The notes under the pieces were generated by a model that did not search any database, was not told the origin of the DNA, and saw only the letters and a program-made list of their open reading frames with translations. A stretch of 64,000 nt of DNA from Clostridia bacterium (GTDB lineage Bacteria; Bacillota; Clostridia; Oscillospirales; Acutalibacteraceae), in the NCBI GenBank assembly GCA_017397125.1, contig JAFQKB010000052.1:1-64000 (forward strand), read 5' to 3'. Made by a program: the position numbers and the translations under genes. Below are positions 25,017-34,765 of the stretch, piece after piece. Numbering within the stretch: the stretch's first letter is position 1; each line of letters starts with the position of its first letter.

Positions 25017-28000
25017 ATGACGGCAGTCTTTTTGCATTTTCTCAATATGAGCATCACCGCGGGCTGGATCGTGCTGGCGGTGCTGCTGTTGCGGCTGTGC
25101 CTCAAGCGGGCACCCCGCTGGATCACCTGCCTATTGTGGGGTCTGGTGGCGCTGCGCCTGGTGCTGCCTTTTTCCATCGAGAGCGCCCTGAGCCTGATCC
25201 CCAGCGCCCAGACGGTGCCTTCGGATATCGTTTCTACGGACACGCCATCCATTGACAGCGGCGTGACCATCATCGACCGCCCGGTCAATGGTCTGCTGCA
25301 GACGGTGGTGCCCTCTCAGCCGGTCACGCCCCCGGCGGATATCCCCGACGCTCCACCGGGGGAGCCGTCTGTGCCGCTGATGGAGCGGATCACCCAGGTG
25401 GCTGCCTGGGTGTGGGTGGGCGGCATCGCCCTGATGCTAGTGTATGAGCTGGTCAGCGTGTGGCGGCTGCGGCGGCGGGTGTTCGACGCCATCCGGCTGC
25501 GGGATAATCTGTGGCAGACCGATCGCATTGATTCCCCCTTTATCCTGGGTGTGTTTCGCCCCCGGATCTATCTGCCCTATGGCCTGGACGAGGATACCAC
25601 CGCCCAGGTGTTGGCCCACGAGCAGTCCCACCTGCGGCGGCGGGACCATTGGGTGAAACCCTTTGCCTTTACGCTGCTGGCGGTGTACTGGTTCAATCCG
25701 CTGCTGTGGGTGGCGTATATCCTGCTGTGCCGGGATATCGAGATCGCCTGCGATGAGCGGGTCATCCGCAATCTGTCCGCAACGGAGCGCCAGCAGTACG
25801 CCACGGCGCTACTCAACTGCGGTGTGGAGCGCCGCTCCATCGCCGCCTGCCCGCTGGCCTTTGGCGAGGTGGGGCTTAAGCAGCGCATCAGGACCGCCCT
25901 GCATTACCGCAAGCCCCTTTTGTGGGTGATCATTGTCTCGCTGTTGGTGTGCTCGGTGGCGGCGGTGTGCCTGCTGACCGTGCCCGGGGAAAGAGCCATT
26001 GAAGTGCTTAACTCGCAAGAAGTGGAGCCGGACCAGTCCCGCAACTATTGCAGCACCGATACGGACGGGTCCATAACCGATAGCGGACTCGCCTGGCTGT
26101 GGGAGCATGCGGAAAACCGCAAGGACCGCAAGGATGCCACCAGCATGCCTCTCACTATCGTCGATTCGCTGGATGAACTCAACGAATTGGTTGAGGCACT
26201 CAATGCGCCACAGCGAGCCGATATAGGCTATTGGATGAATTTTGAAAAATACGACGACACCTATTTTGAGGAGAACACACTGGTGTGGGTGTTCATCCCA
26301 GGGGATGATAACGGCCGATACGAGTATACCGTTTCCCTGGAGGAGACCAACAAAGGTCTGCGTTATGCGGCTTATCTGACGCGGCTGGCTACCTCTACGT
26401 TTTACGGAGGAGCACCAAGCCGGTGCCAGAATCTGTTGCTGTTTGAGGTGGACCGCGATACCGTAAAACAAACCGATCGGTTTATGACCCGCTATGAGTG
26501 GACCGATGTTGATACCCCCTCTGAGGAGGACGGTCACTATATGTCTGTGGGCAGCGCCGATGTGGACGGCGACGGGGAGCCGGAGGATATCTCCCTGTTT
26601 ATTGAATCCTCAACGGATAATTATCTTTCCTACAGCATCGTTGTGCGTAGGGCGGACGGCACTCCGTTACTTAACGAGGTGTACGACGGATATGGCAGTT
26701 TCCAGTGCTATCTTGTTCCTCAAGAGGATGGACCGGCGCGTTTGCTGCTCATTAGCGGGCACATGGGTAATGAGAGCGATTGCGAGAGATACTGTGTGCT
26801 GTCCCTGGAGGATGGCGTGCGCACGATGATAGATTATTCTTGGGATGGTCAGTTGTTCTCCGGTTATGCCTTACGGTTGGATCTGATGGCTTTCTATGTG
26901 CAGTCTCTCTCCGGATGGCTGGAGGATGCGCAGCTGGTGTTTGAGAGCGCTATGGGTGAGGTTTACCATGGCGATACCATCGGCAGCGCCACTTACGAGC
27001 CTTTGTCCTGGCTGGATGCCTATCAACAGAGCGAGGACGATACCCTCCAGGATACAATGGAGAACATCCTGGCCGACTACGCTGTGGAGACCACTCCGGT
27101 GGGAGAGATCGATTTTGACGGGGACGGCCGCCAGGAGACCCTGTCTGCCGTGTCCTATTGGAGCGGCTCCACCGATCGGTATTGTCTCGTCGTGCGGGAT
27201 GCCGAAGAAAAGGTTGTCACCTGCTTCGATGTGTACAGTTATCTCACCAGCATAGACGATTACGAAAATTCAGAAAACGTCTACGTGTATAAGATCACGG
27301 ATTCTGCCGGTCGGGAAAGCCTCGTGCGTTTGGAGGTGCAGAAGGACGGAGATTGTCTCATATACGATCTCACAGAAAGCGGCTCCCATTATTCTCATTC
27401 GATGCCCCAGGAGGAGTGGAGAAGCAGCCTGCAGGGGAAGACCTGCGAGGCGTTATTCCACATCTGGAATCGTGAGCTTACCCTCATCGACACCCAGGCG
27501 ATCACCTATCGTCCCAGCTTTTTCTCCGCCACCTATCGGCTGGAGGTTGAGGTGGAGACCGATTCCTTTGGTATGGAGCGGGTGCAGTCGCTCTCTGTGT
27601 GGAATAAGCGGCGCACAAAATGCGTGCAGACCTTCTCGTTTGCGGATTTTGGATATGACGAGTACGACTACACTGTGGTCACCGACCAGCCAGTGTATGT
27701 GCAGGACGTCACCTTTGACGGCCGTGAGGAACTGCTGATACCGGTGGCGTATTCAGCCCGGTATCAGGATTTTGGCGTATTCCTATGGGATAAGAAGAAT
27801 AAGCAGCTGGATTGGCTGACCACCACCTTGCGCAATCCGGCGGTGGATGAAAAGCATAAGGTCATCCGCACCTGTACCTCCGGCGACGGCATCAGCTCTT
27901 ATTCCGCCTGGGCATACAATGCCGACACCCAGGATTTTGCCTGCACCCACTCTCTGTATTTTGAGGAAAATTCCGGGGCCACCGGCGATGGGGATGCCAT

Positions 28001-30410
28001 GCGGCTGGTGGTGACCGAAGAGGGGAAGACCACCGAGCTGTTTGTCCCGGGCGAGCGCTACGAGCTGGATAAGACCGATCCGCAGGTGGCGCCCTATTAC
28101 GAGGACGGCTCCTTCTGGGACCTGGACAGCGAACGGTGGGGAGAAGTGTTCTATCGACTGGCTGAGAAGAAGTCCGAAGGCTCGGATAAGCTCAACCCGG
28201 ACTATCCCGTGTTGCTTGAAAAAGGAGAAAATTATCACCTGTACGCTACTGAGGATCAACTGGAATATTGGTACTGCGTGTGGGACGACAGTGGCGAAGT
28301 GTTAGATAGCGGCACCAAGGATTACCGCGGTGCCACCGATTTTTCCGTTGAGGACGGACTGTTAATACTGACCCATTCCGGTGGCGGATCCAGCGTCCAG
28401 CCCTCCAAACGCTATTACGATGTGAGCGGCCAGTACGCCAGCGGGGCGAATCGGGTCTCCGAGGATTTTGGGCCTGTGGTAGCGCACAAAGAGGACCGGG
28501 TGGCCTATTTTGACGAGGACGACAGTGGACAGATCGTATTGCGGGTGAAAAACCTCTTTGACCGCAGCGAGCAGCCGGTGGAGATCCACAGGGATTATTC
28601 GACGATGGTCTTTCGCACCGCCTGTTCCGGCAGCTTTTCTACGAATGGAAAGGCTTTTACCTTTACCTATTACAGCTCACCGGACGACGATGCGGTGACC
28701 GAAACGGTGATTATCAACGGTGAGCAACGCTCATATCTGAGCCCGGACCCTACCAAAGACGCGGCCTATAACAACGCCATCGCTGTCTACAACGATTTTT
28801 TGAGCGGGCAGATCTCCGCTGTGGATAAGACCGGTGAGACCTTATCTTTACATGTGACGGATATAGTATCGGATATTTACACGGGAAAGAAAGGCCCCTC
28901 TCGTTACGCACTGGCAGACCTGACCGGGGACGGTGTCCCGGAATTGTTAACGGAATCCTATTATTGGACGTTGGATATATTCTCCGTGCAGGCGGGTGAA
29001 TTGGTGCGGATGTTTTACAAGAGCCCCAGCTCCACCTGGAAGGTGTTGTCCAACGGCGCTGTATGGGCGGATAAAACCAGCGCCGGCAGCATGTACACCT
29101 ATACGGTGTTCGACCGGTCCGGCACCGCACAGTCGGTATCGTTTGGTGATCCGGGTGAGGGCTCGTCACTTTCCTGCTATTTTGAGGATGAGGACGTGAC
29201 CCGTGAGCAATACGAAGCCCTGACGGCGGAGTATTTTTATCAGTCCGAGTCAGAGGCTCTGATGCTGTGGTACGATTACGACGAAAGACTGCCTGAGTCC
29301 AAGGGAACCAATCGATATGTATCCCTGCTAAGTAGCGAATACAGCGACGGGGATGCGTGGTACGCTCTCTACGATATGGACCGTGACGGTACGGAGGAAC
29401 TGATCGTACAGAAATGGCCGAAACTGTACGTGTATGCCCTGGACGAGGGCGAGTCTAAACTGCTGGTGGAGGATGAGTTCGTAGGCGGCACCAGCCGTTT
29501 TCTGCTGACTCTGGATCGTGACTATCCAGGATTTGTGTATTTCACAGTAGGCGGCGGCAAGGATCGCTACTACTATCTGTCTCTGGATAAGGTGGAGGAT
29601 AACAAGTTTGTACGGACCCCCTTGTGGACGGATAACTACGGCGAATACCAGGAGGGGGAGCCCGGTCGCATCACCGAGCTGACCGAGAATAAGCAGCTCA
29701 TCGAGCTGTCCCGCAAGGCCTATCAGAATGATTGGGATGTGATATTCACTTCCCTGAACGGCGAGAGAGAGCCGGACAGGAGTCATGTTGCCGTGCCGGA
29801 GGCTTACACCGCCGTTCTGCAGGATTATAAGACATTACTGGATTATCGTTTCTCAGAAGATTTTTATGAGGAAAATAATAGCAGGTTCTGGGATGAATTG
29901 AATTCGAAATTGCAGCTGGAATATTTTGGAAAAGATATTCTGGGTGATTTTGGGTATATGTTTATAGAAATGGATGAAGCGAAAGATTGCGATTCGCCGG
30001 ACGATTATGGATATGTTCTGAAAGACATCAACGACGACGGCGTGCAGGAGCTGTTTTGGGTAGGAAAGTGCCACACGATCCTGGCAGTGTTCACCATTAT
30101 GAACGGTCAGGCAGAGCTGCTGGATGCATTTTGGCCGCGCTATACGGCAAGGATGACAGAGGATGGATATTTGTATACACAAAGCTCCGGCGGTGCGGCT
30201 TATACACAGTTCGATATCTACAAGCTGTTGCCAAACAGCTCGGTACTGGAGCGCCGCATCGGCTTTGCTCAGGATGGTGAAGATGTATATCTGGAGTGGG
30301 TAGAGGATAAACAGGTTACAATTACCCAGGAACGGTTTGAAAAATTGCAGCAACAGCATCCATTCGAACACTCCGTTGAATGGCTTTGTTTGCCGATCAT
30401 AGCGCTATAA
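25017..30410 (+). CDS. Giant BlaR1/MecR1-like M56 metallopeptidase sensor with a 1.4-kilo-residue extracytoplasmic region
   Basis: A 1797-residue protein. Residues 1-330 are a BlaR1/MecR1-type module with four likely membrane segments. The zinc motif HEQSH is at 201-205 with its third ligand in EIACDE (about 242-247). After the last membrane helix (about 303-325) comes a very long hydrophilic part that replaces the usual penicillin-binding sensor. It contains many DxDGDxxxE motifs (DVDGDGEPEDI, DFDGDGRQETL, LTGDGVPELL, DRDGTEELIV, INDDGVQELFW), typical of FG-GAP/VCBS-like calcium-binding propellers. No SxxK/SxN/KTG transpeptidase motifs were seen. The protein should detect an unknown external ligand and cleave the BlaI-type repressor. 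A single intact frame of 5.4 kb argues against an assembly artefact. Confidence 0.85.
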   Translation: MTAVFLHFLNMSITAGWIVLAVLLLRLCLKRAPRWITCLLWGLVALRLVLPFSIESALSLIPSAQTVPSDIVSTDTPSIDSGVTIIDRPVNGLLQTVVPSQPVTPPADIPDAPPGEPSVPLMERITQVAAWVWVGGIALMLVYELVSVWRLRRRVFDAIRLRDNLWQTDRIDSPFILGVFRPRIYLPYGLDEDTTAQVLAHEQSHLRRRDHWVKPFAFTLLAVYWFNPLLWVAYILLCRDIEIACDERVIRNLSATERQQYATALLNCGVERRSIAACPLAFGEVGLKQRIRTALHYRKPLLWVIIVSLLVCSVAAVCLLTVPGERAIEVLNSQEVEPDQSRNYCSTDTDGSITDSGLAWLWEHAENRKDRKDATSMPLTIVDSLDELNELVEALNAPQRADIGYWMNFEKYDDTYFEENTLVWVFIPGDDNGRYEYTVSLEETNKGLRYAAYLTRLATSTFYGGAPSRCQNLLLFEVDRDTVKQTDRFMTRYEWTDVDTPSEEDGHYMSVGSADVDGDGEPEDISLFIESSTDNYLSYSIVVRRADGTPLLNEVYDGYGSFQCYLVPQEDGPARLLLISGHMGNESDCERYCVLSLEDGVRTMIDYSWDGQLFSGYALRLDLMAFYVQSLSGWLEDAQLVFESAMGEVYHGDTIGSATYEPLSWLDAYQQSEDDTLQDTMENILADYAVETTPVGEIDFDGDGRQETLSAVSYWSGSTDRYCLVVRDAEEKVVTCFDVYSYLTSIDDYENSENVYVYKITDSAGRESLVRLEVQKDGDCLIYDLTESGSHYSHSMPQEEWRSSLQGKTCEALFHIWNRELTLIDTQAITYRPSFFSATYRLEVEVETDSFGMERVQSLSVWNKRRTKCVQTFSFADFGYDEYDYTVVTDQPVYVQDVTFDGREELLIPVAYSARYQDFGVFLWDKKNKQLDWLTTTLRNPAVDEKHKVIRTCTSGDGISSYSAWAYNADTQDFACTHSLYFEENSGATGDGDAMRLVVTEEGKTTELFVPGERYELDKTDPQVAPYYEDGSFWDLDSERWGEVFYRLAEKKSEGSDKLNPDYPVLLEKGENYHLYATEDQLEYWYCVWDDSGEVLDSGTKDYRGATDFSVEDGLLILTHSGGGSSVQPSKRYYDVSGQYASGANRVSEDFGPVVAHKEDRVAYFDEDDSGQIVLRVKNLFDRSEQPVEIHRDYSTMVFRTACSGSFSTNGKAFTFTYYSSPDDDAVTETVIINGEQRSYLSPDPTKDAAYNNAIAVYNDFLSGQISAVDKTGETLSLHVTDIVSDIYTGKKGPSRYALADLTGDGVPELLTESYYWTLDIFSVQAGELVRMFYKSPSSTWKVLSNGAVWADKTSAGSMYTYTVFDRSGTAQSVSFGDPGEGSSLSCYFEDEDVTREQYEALTAEYFYQSESEALMLWYDYDERLPESKGTNRYVSLLSSEYSDGDAWYALYDMDRDGTEELIVQKWPKLYVYALDEGESKLLVEDEFVGGTSRFLLTLDRDYPGFVYFTVGGGKDRYYYLSLDKVEDNKFVRTPLWTDNYGEYQEGEPGRITELTENKQLIELSRKAYQNDWDVIFTSLNGEREPDRSHVAVPEAYTAVLQDYKTLLDYRFSEDFYEENNSRFWDELNSKLQLEYFGKDILGDFGYMFIEMDEAKDCDSPDDYGYVLKDINDDGVQELFWVGKCHTILAVFTIMNGQAELLDAFWPRYTARMTEDGYLYTQSSGGAAYTQFDIYKLLPNSSVLERRIGFAQDGEDVYLEWVEDKQVTITQERFEKLQQQHPFEHSVEWLCLPIIAL

Positions 30411-30413
30411 TGC

Positions 30414-30453
30414 AAAAAATCCGTTGCAACCGATTGGGTTGCAACGGATTTTT
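30414..30453. terminator. Bidirectional terminator
   Basis: AAAAATCCGTTGCAACC pairs with GGTTGCAACGGATTTTT, between the converging M56 and pseudouridine synthase genes. Confidence 0.9.
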
Positions 30454-30455
30454 CA

Positions 30456-31106
30456 CTATAGAGGTTTGAAATAACACCACGGTGCGATGCTCCAATCCGG
30501 GCGGCTCTCGGCAGAGAGAGACTCGCCGGTGACGGGGTGGAGCAGGGTGAGCCGATGGCTCCACAGCCCCAGCGCGTCGCCCTTGCGGCCGCCGTAGCGG
30601 CTGTCCCCGTAGAGGGGCATCTGCCGGCTGGCGAACTGCACCCGGATCTGGTGGGTGCGCCCGGTGTGCAGCCGCACCCGCACCAACGAGAGAATACCCT
30701 CGTCGGTGGTGACGGTCTCCAGTACCCGATACTCCAGCTTGGCCTCCCGTACCCCTTTGCGGGGGCGGGACACCACGTAGGATTTATTGCGGCGCACGTC
30801 GTGATACAGCAGGTCGGTATGGGTGCCCTCCACCGTGTCGGGGCAGCCCTGCACCACCGCCAGGTATTCCTTTTGAAACCGGTCGTGCTGTCCCACCAGC
30901 GCGGACAGGGTGGCTGCCGCCCGATCGGTGCGGGCGTACACCATCACGCCGCCGGTAGGCTTGTCCAGACGATGCACCGGCTTGACCGGGCATCCCAACT
31001 GCTCCAGCCGATGGGGGAGGCTGTCGCCCTCAGCGGCCTGCGCCGATAGCCCCACCGGCTTTTCCACCAGCAGCAGGTGCTGATCCTTATACAGAATGGT
31101 GGGCAT
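30456..31106 (-). CDS. RluA-family pseudouridine synthase
   Basis: A 216-residue enzyme that converts uridine to pseudouridine in rRNA or tRNA. The catalytic motif HRLDKPTGG and the later HQIRVQFA and PLYGDSRYG segments are those of RluA-type enzymes. There is no N-terminal S4 domain, so it belongs to the short forms. Its ATG overlaps the stop codon of the upstream aminopeptidase gene by one base (TGATG). Confidence 0.9.
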   Translation of the reverse strand: MPTILYKDQHLLLVEKPVGLSAQAAEGDSLPHRLEQLGCPVKPVHRLDKPTGGVMVYARTDRAAATLSALVGQHDRFQKEYLAVVQGCPDTVEGTHTDLLYHDVRRNKSYVVSRPRKGVREAKLEYRVLETVTTDEGILSLVRVRLHTGRTHQIRVQFASRQMPLYGDSRYGGRKGDALGLWSHRLTLLHPVTGESLSAESRPDWSIAPWCYFKPL

Positions 31107-32518
31107 CAGTCACGCTTCATGGTGGCGAGGAACGCTTTGTGAGCCATATACACGTCGATCTTGGACACCAGCTCCATGGGGGCGTGCATGCTCAGCACCG
31201 GAACACCCAGGTCCACGGTGTCCACGTCCAGATTGGCGATGAACATAGCCACGGTGCCGCCGCCGCCGGCCTCCACCTTGCCCAGCTCACCGGTCTGCCA
31301 CAGCACGCCGTTCTGGTCCAGTATGCCGCGCACCTGGGCCATATACTCGGCAGAGGCGTCGCTGGTGCTGCCCTTGCCGCGGCCGCCGGTGTACTTGGTG
31401 ATGCAAACGCCGTAGTTGAGCTTGGCCGCGTTGGAGCGCACCATCACCTCAGGATAGATGGGATCCAGCGCCGCGTTCACGTCCGCCGACAGGCAGATGG
31501 ACTTGGACAGAACGTGGTGGCCCTTTTCGCCAAAGGCGGCGGCGATGTCGTCGATGAAATACCGCAGGAAGGCGGACTGCATACCGGTGTTGCCCTCGGA
31601 GCCGGTCTCCTCCTTGTCTGCCAGGATGGTGACGGCGGTGTAGGCGGGGGTGCCGGCATCCAGGATGGCGGTGACGGCGGGATAGGCGCACACCCGGTCG
31701 TCGTGGCCGTAGGCACCGATCAGGCTGCGGTCAAAGCCTACGTCCTTAGCCTTGTAGGTGGGGACGATCTCCAGCTCGGCGGAGAGGAAATCCTCCTCCA
31801 CCACGCCGTATTTCTCGTACAGAATGTTGAGGATGTTCAGCTTGACCGCCTCGCTGCCCTCGTCGTCCTTGAGGGGGCGGGAGCCGATGAGCAGATTCAG
31901 GTCCTCGCCGCGGATGACGTCACCGGCAGAGCGCTTCATCTGCTCGCCGCCCAGGTGGGGCAGCAGATCGGTGATGCAGAATACGGGATCGTTCTCGTCC
32001 TCGCCCACGGTGACAGTGACGGCAGTGCCGTCCTTACGGACAATGACACCGTGCAGAGCCAGGGGGATGGCGGTCCACTGGTATTTCTTGATACCGCCAT
32101 AGTAGCGGGTATCGAAATAGGCAAACTCGGAATCCTCATACAGCGGCACCGGCTTCAGGTCCAGACGGGGAGAGTCGATGTGGGCGGCGGCGATGGTGAC
32201 GCCGTCGGTGATGGGACGGGTGCCGATGGTGGCCAGCAGCAGAGCCTTGCCCCGGTTGTTCAGATACACCTTGTCACCGGCCTTCAGCGCCATACCGGCG
32301 GTGTAGGGGACAAAGCCCTTTTTCTCGGCCAGGGCGATGGCGGCGGTGACCGCCTCACGCTCGGTCTTGGACGCGTCCAGATAGGCCTTGTAGCCCTCGC
32401 AATAGGCGTTGACCACTGCCAGCTCGGTGTCGGACAGCTTGGTAAAGCCGTTCTTCGGCTTATAGACCAGCTTCTCCCGCAGCAGCTCGCCGGCGGTTTT
32501 TTCTTTGTTTTCGCTCAT
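31106..32518 (-). CDS. M18-family aminopeptidase
   Basis: A 470-residue cytoplasmic metallopeptidase related to yeast aminopeptidase I and bacterial ApeB. Two-metal active-site segments are visible: AAAHIDSPRLDLKP, EETGSEGNTG, SADVNAALDP and the final SMHAPMELVSKIDVYM. It removes N-terminal (often acidic or hydrophobic) residues from peptides. I chose ATG 32518 because AAAGGTGG lies just upstream; the in-frame ATG at 32539 overlaps that site. Confidence 0.92.
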   Translation of the reverse strand: MSENKEKTAGELLREKLVYKPKNGFTKLSDTELAVVNAYCEGYKAYLDASKTEREAVTAAIALAEKKGFVPYTAGMALKAGDKVYLNNRGKALLLATIGTRPITDGVTIAAAHIDSPRLDLKPVPLYEDSEFAYFDTRYYGGIKKYQWTAIPLALHGVIVRKDGTAVTVTVGEDENDPVFCITDLLPHLGGEQMKRSAGDVIRGEDLNLLIGSRPLKDDEGSEAVKLNILNILYEKYGVVEEDFLSAELEIVPTYKAKDVGFDRSLIGAYGHDDRVCAYPAVTAILDAGTPAYTAVTILADKEETGSEGNTGMQSAFLRYFIDDIAAAFGEKGHHVLSKSICLSADVNAALDPIYPEVMVRSNAAKLNYGVCITKYTGGRGKGSTSDASAEYMAQVRGILDQNGVLWQTGELGKVEAGGGGTVAMFIANLDVDTVDLGVPVLSMHAPMELVSKIDVYMAHKAFLATMKRD

Positions 32519-32547
32519 GATTGATATACCACCTTTCAATGATTTGG

Positions 32548-33132
32548 TTACAGAATGTTATATATCTGCTGATACCGCTGTTGTGCGGTCAGCACACGGC
32601 GGATGTACTCCTCCGTTTCGGCAAAGGGGATGTGGGACAGCGTGACACCGTCCCCGGAGCAGGCCGGGTCCGCCAACCATTGGCGAACGTGCCCCTGGCC
32701 GGCATTGTAGGCGGCCAGTACGGTCTGTGTATTCTCAAATTTTTCGCCCAGCAGGTGCAGGATATACGTGCCGCACCGAATGTTGGCCACCGGGTCCAGC
32801 AGCGTATCCGGGTTATAGGTATCCTCTGCGCCCGCCCGTTGGAGCGCCCAGCGGTAGGTGTCGTCGGTGATCTGCATCAGCCCCACGGCATCGGCCGAAG
32901 AATGGGCGGCGGGATCAAAGCTGCTTTCGGTGTGAATGACCGCGTAAATGAGAGAGGGCGGGATCCCGTATTCCTCTGCGGCGGTCTGCACCGTGTCGGC
33001 GTATTCGAGGGGATAGGCGCTCTCGTCAAAGCGTTGCATAGCCTGCCCGAGCAGAAAAGCACATATCGCCAGCAGTAGGGCCAGCGCAGCGCAGCTCAGC
33101 AATAGCCGGCGCAGGGTGGGGGTATGGGTCAT
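32548..33132 (-). CDS. Lytic transglycosylase (SLT domain), membrane-anchored
   Basis: A 194-residue protein with an N-terminal membrane helix (LLLSCAALALLLAICAFLL) and a Slt70-type domain: catalytic Glu in AVIHTESSFDP, then GLMQITDDTYRWA and AYNAGQGHVRQWL. It cleaves peptidoglycan glycan strands by forming anhydromuramic ends. Its ATG overlaps the stop codon of the Sua5-CoaE gene (ATGA), indicating translational coupling. Confidence 0.9.
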   Translation of the reverse strand: MTHTPTLRRLLLSCAALALLLAICAFLLGQAMQRFDESAYPLEYADTVQTAAEEYGIPPSLIYAVIHTESSFDPAAHSSADAVGLMQITDDTYRWALQRAGAEDTYNPDTLLDPVANIRCGTYILHLLGEKFENTQTVLAAYNAGQGHVRQWLADPACSGDGVTLSHIPFAETEEYIRRVLTAQQRYQQIYNIL

Positions 33133-34751
33133 TCTGCCGACCACCACCTTGTTCGCTGCTCCCAGAGGGCTGTCGCTCTCTGGCGCAGGCTGTTTTCATC
33201 GGTGTCGTTGCACAGCACCGATACGCCCTCGCGGCAGTAATAGGCATCCGGCTGCTGCGCCGCCATGCGGCGGCGGGCGGTTTCCTCCGGGATGCCATCC
33301 CGCTGCATAATGCGTGCCAGACGGGCGTCTGCCGGGGCAATCACCGCCACGATATGGTGGCACAGGGTGTCAAAGCCGGCCTCGAACAGCAGAGGTGCGT
33401 CCACCACCGCCACCCCATAGCCGCTGTCGGCGGCTATGTCCAGGTGCTTCCGGGTCAGTTCCAGTATGGCGGGGTGGGTGATGGCATTAAGGCGTGCGGT
33501 GCTTTCGGGTGAGGAGAATGCCCGCCGGGCCAATTCGGCCCGGTCCAGCTCTCCGGTCGGCGTGAGGATTGCCCCGGAAAAGTCGTTAACCAACTCTGTC
33601 AGGCAGGGGGAGCCGGGCTCCACCACCTGCCGGGCCAACCGGTCGGTGTCGATGATATAGGCCCCCATCGCCCGCCAGGTGTCGGTGACCGTGGTCTTGC
33701 CGGCGCCGGTGGGGCCGGTGAGCCCCACGATGCGGACGGTGTTGATGACACGGAAGGCGGCGGCCCGCAGCAGCCGGTTATAAACCGCCAGGCCCACGCC
33801 GGTGGGCTGGGGACAGGCGGCGTACACGGTGGCGGCGCCGTGCTCGTCCAGCTGTCGCAGTGCATCGAATAGTTGCTGGGCCTGCTCCAGCGGCTCTTGG
33901 CGGCCGCCGTAGGTGACGGCCGGCACCGAGAGGGCCGCTGTGTCCTCGTCAAAGCATAGGGCCATTACGCCGGGGTCGGCGTGGGCGTTCACATACTCTG
34001 CGTAGGCGGAGGGAGTGCCCTTGACGATGTGAATCTCCGCTTTGGGAGCGTAGTGTTTGTATTTCATGCCCGGAGAGGCGGCCACCGCGCCCTCCAGCAG
34101 AGCGCCGGTCACGGCGGGGTCGATCTCGATGGGACCTACCACCTCCTCCAGCATCTCCGGGGTGATGCCGCCGGGTCGGAGCAACCGGGGCGGTGTGTGG
34201 CACAGATCCAGCACAGTGGACTCTACACCCACCGCGCAGTCACCGCCGTCCAGGATGGCGGCGATGCGTCCCTGCATATCCTCGGTCACCCGCGCCGCAT
34301 TGGTGGGGCTGGGGGAGCCGGATCGGTTGGCAGAAGGGGCTGCCAGAGGGCATCCGGCACGCAGGATCACCGCCTGTGCCACCGGATGGGCGGGAAACCG
34401 CACCGCCACGGTGGTCAGACCGCCGGTTACCTCCGGCGGAACACAGTCTGCCGCCGGTAGGATCATGGTCAGCGGACCGGGCCAATAGGCTGCCGCCAGC
34501 TTTTTAGCGTTTTCGGGTATATGGGTCACCAACGGTGCCCAATCCTGTTCGTCAGCGATGTGGACGATCAGCGGATTGTCCACGGGGCGATCCTTAGCGG
34601 CAAAGATGGATGCCACCGCCGCACCGTCCAGGGCGTTGGCGGCCAGACCGTACACGGTTTCGGTGGGGATAGCCACCAACTGACCGGCTTGCAATAGCCG
34701 GGCGGCTTCGTCGATGCCCGCCGTATTCGGTTGTAACAGCCTGGTGTCCAT
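33129..34751 (-). CDS. Fusion of L-threonylcarbamoyladenylate synthase (Sua5) and dephospho-CoA kinase (CoaE)
   Basis: A 540-residue two-enzyme protein in one intact frame. Residues 1-210 are the YrdC/Sua5 catalytic domain (AIPTETVYGLA, KDRPVDNPLIVH, CPLAAPSANRSG), residues about 210-335 the Sua5 C-terminal domain, and from about 339 a CoaE kinase starts with the P-loop GLTGPTGAGKTT and continues with YIIDTDRLARQVV and NAITHPAI. The first enzyme makes threonylcarbamoyl-AMP for tRNA t6A37; the second phosphorylates dephospho-CoA. Both use ATP but belong to unrelated pathways. It lies directly behind prfA, where Sua5 often sits. There is no frameshift at the junction. Confidence 0.92.
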   Translation of the reverse strand: MDTRLLQPNTAGIDEAARLLQAGQLVAIPTETVYGLAANALDGAAVASIFAAKDRPVDNPLIVHIADEQDWAPLVTHIPENAKKLAAAYWPGPLTMILPAADCVPPEVTGGLTTVAVRFPAHPVAQAVILRAGCPLAAPSANRSGSPSPTNAARVTEDMQGRIAAILDGGDCAVGVESTVLDLCHTPPRLLRPGGITPEMLEEVVGPIEIDPAVTGALLEGAVAASPGMKYKHYAPKAEIHIVKGTPSAYAEYVNAHADPGVMALCFDEDTAALSVPAVTYGGRQEPLEQAQQLFDALRQLDEHGAATVYAACPQPTGVGLAVYNRLLRAAAFRVINTVRIVGLTGPTGAGKTTVTDTWRAMGAYIIDTDRLARQVVEPGSPCLTELVNDFSGAILTPTGELDRAELARRAFSSPESTARLNAITHPAILELTRKHLDIAADSGYGVAVVDAPLLFEAGFDTLCHHIVAVIAPADARLARIMQRDGIPEETARRRMAAQQPDAYYCREGVSVLCNDTDENSLRQRATALWEQRTRWWSAE

Positions 34752-34765
34752 AGTGCGTGCCTCTT

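Noticed and set aside
24653..30410. Beta-lactam resistance locus
   Set aside because: BlaI- and BlaR1-like genes are present, but there is no beta-lactamase or mecA-like gene, and the sensor lacks a recognisable penicillin-binding domain.
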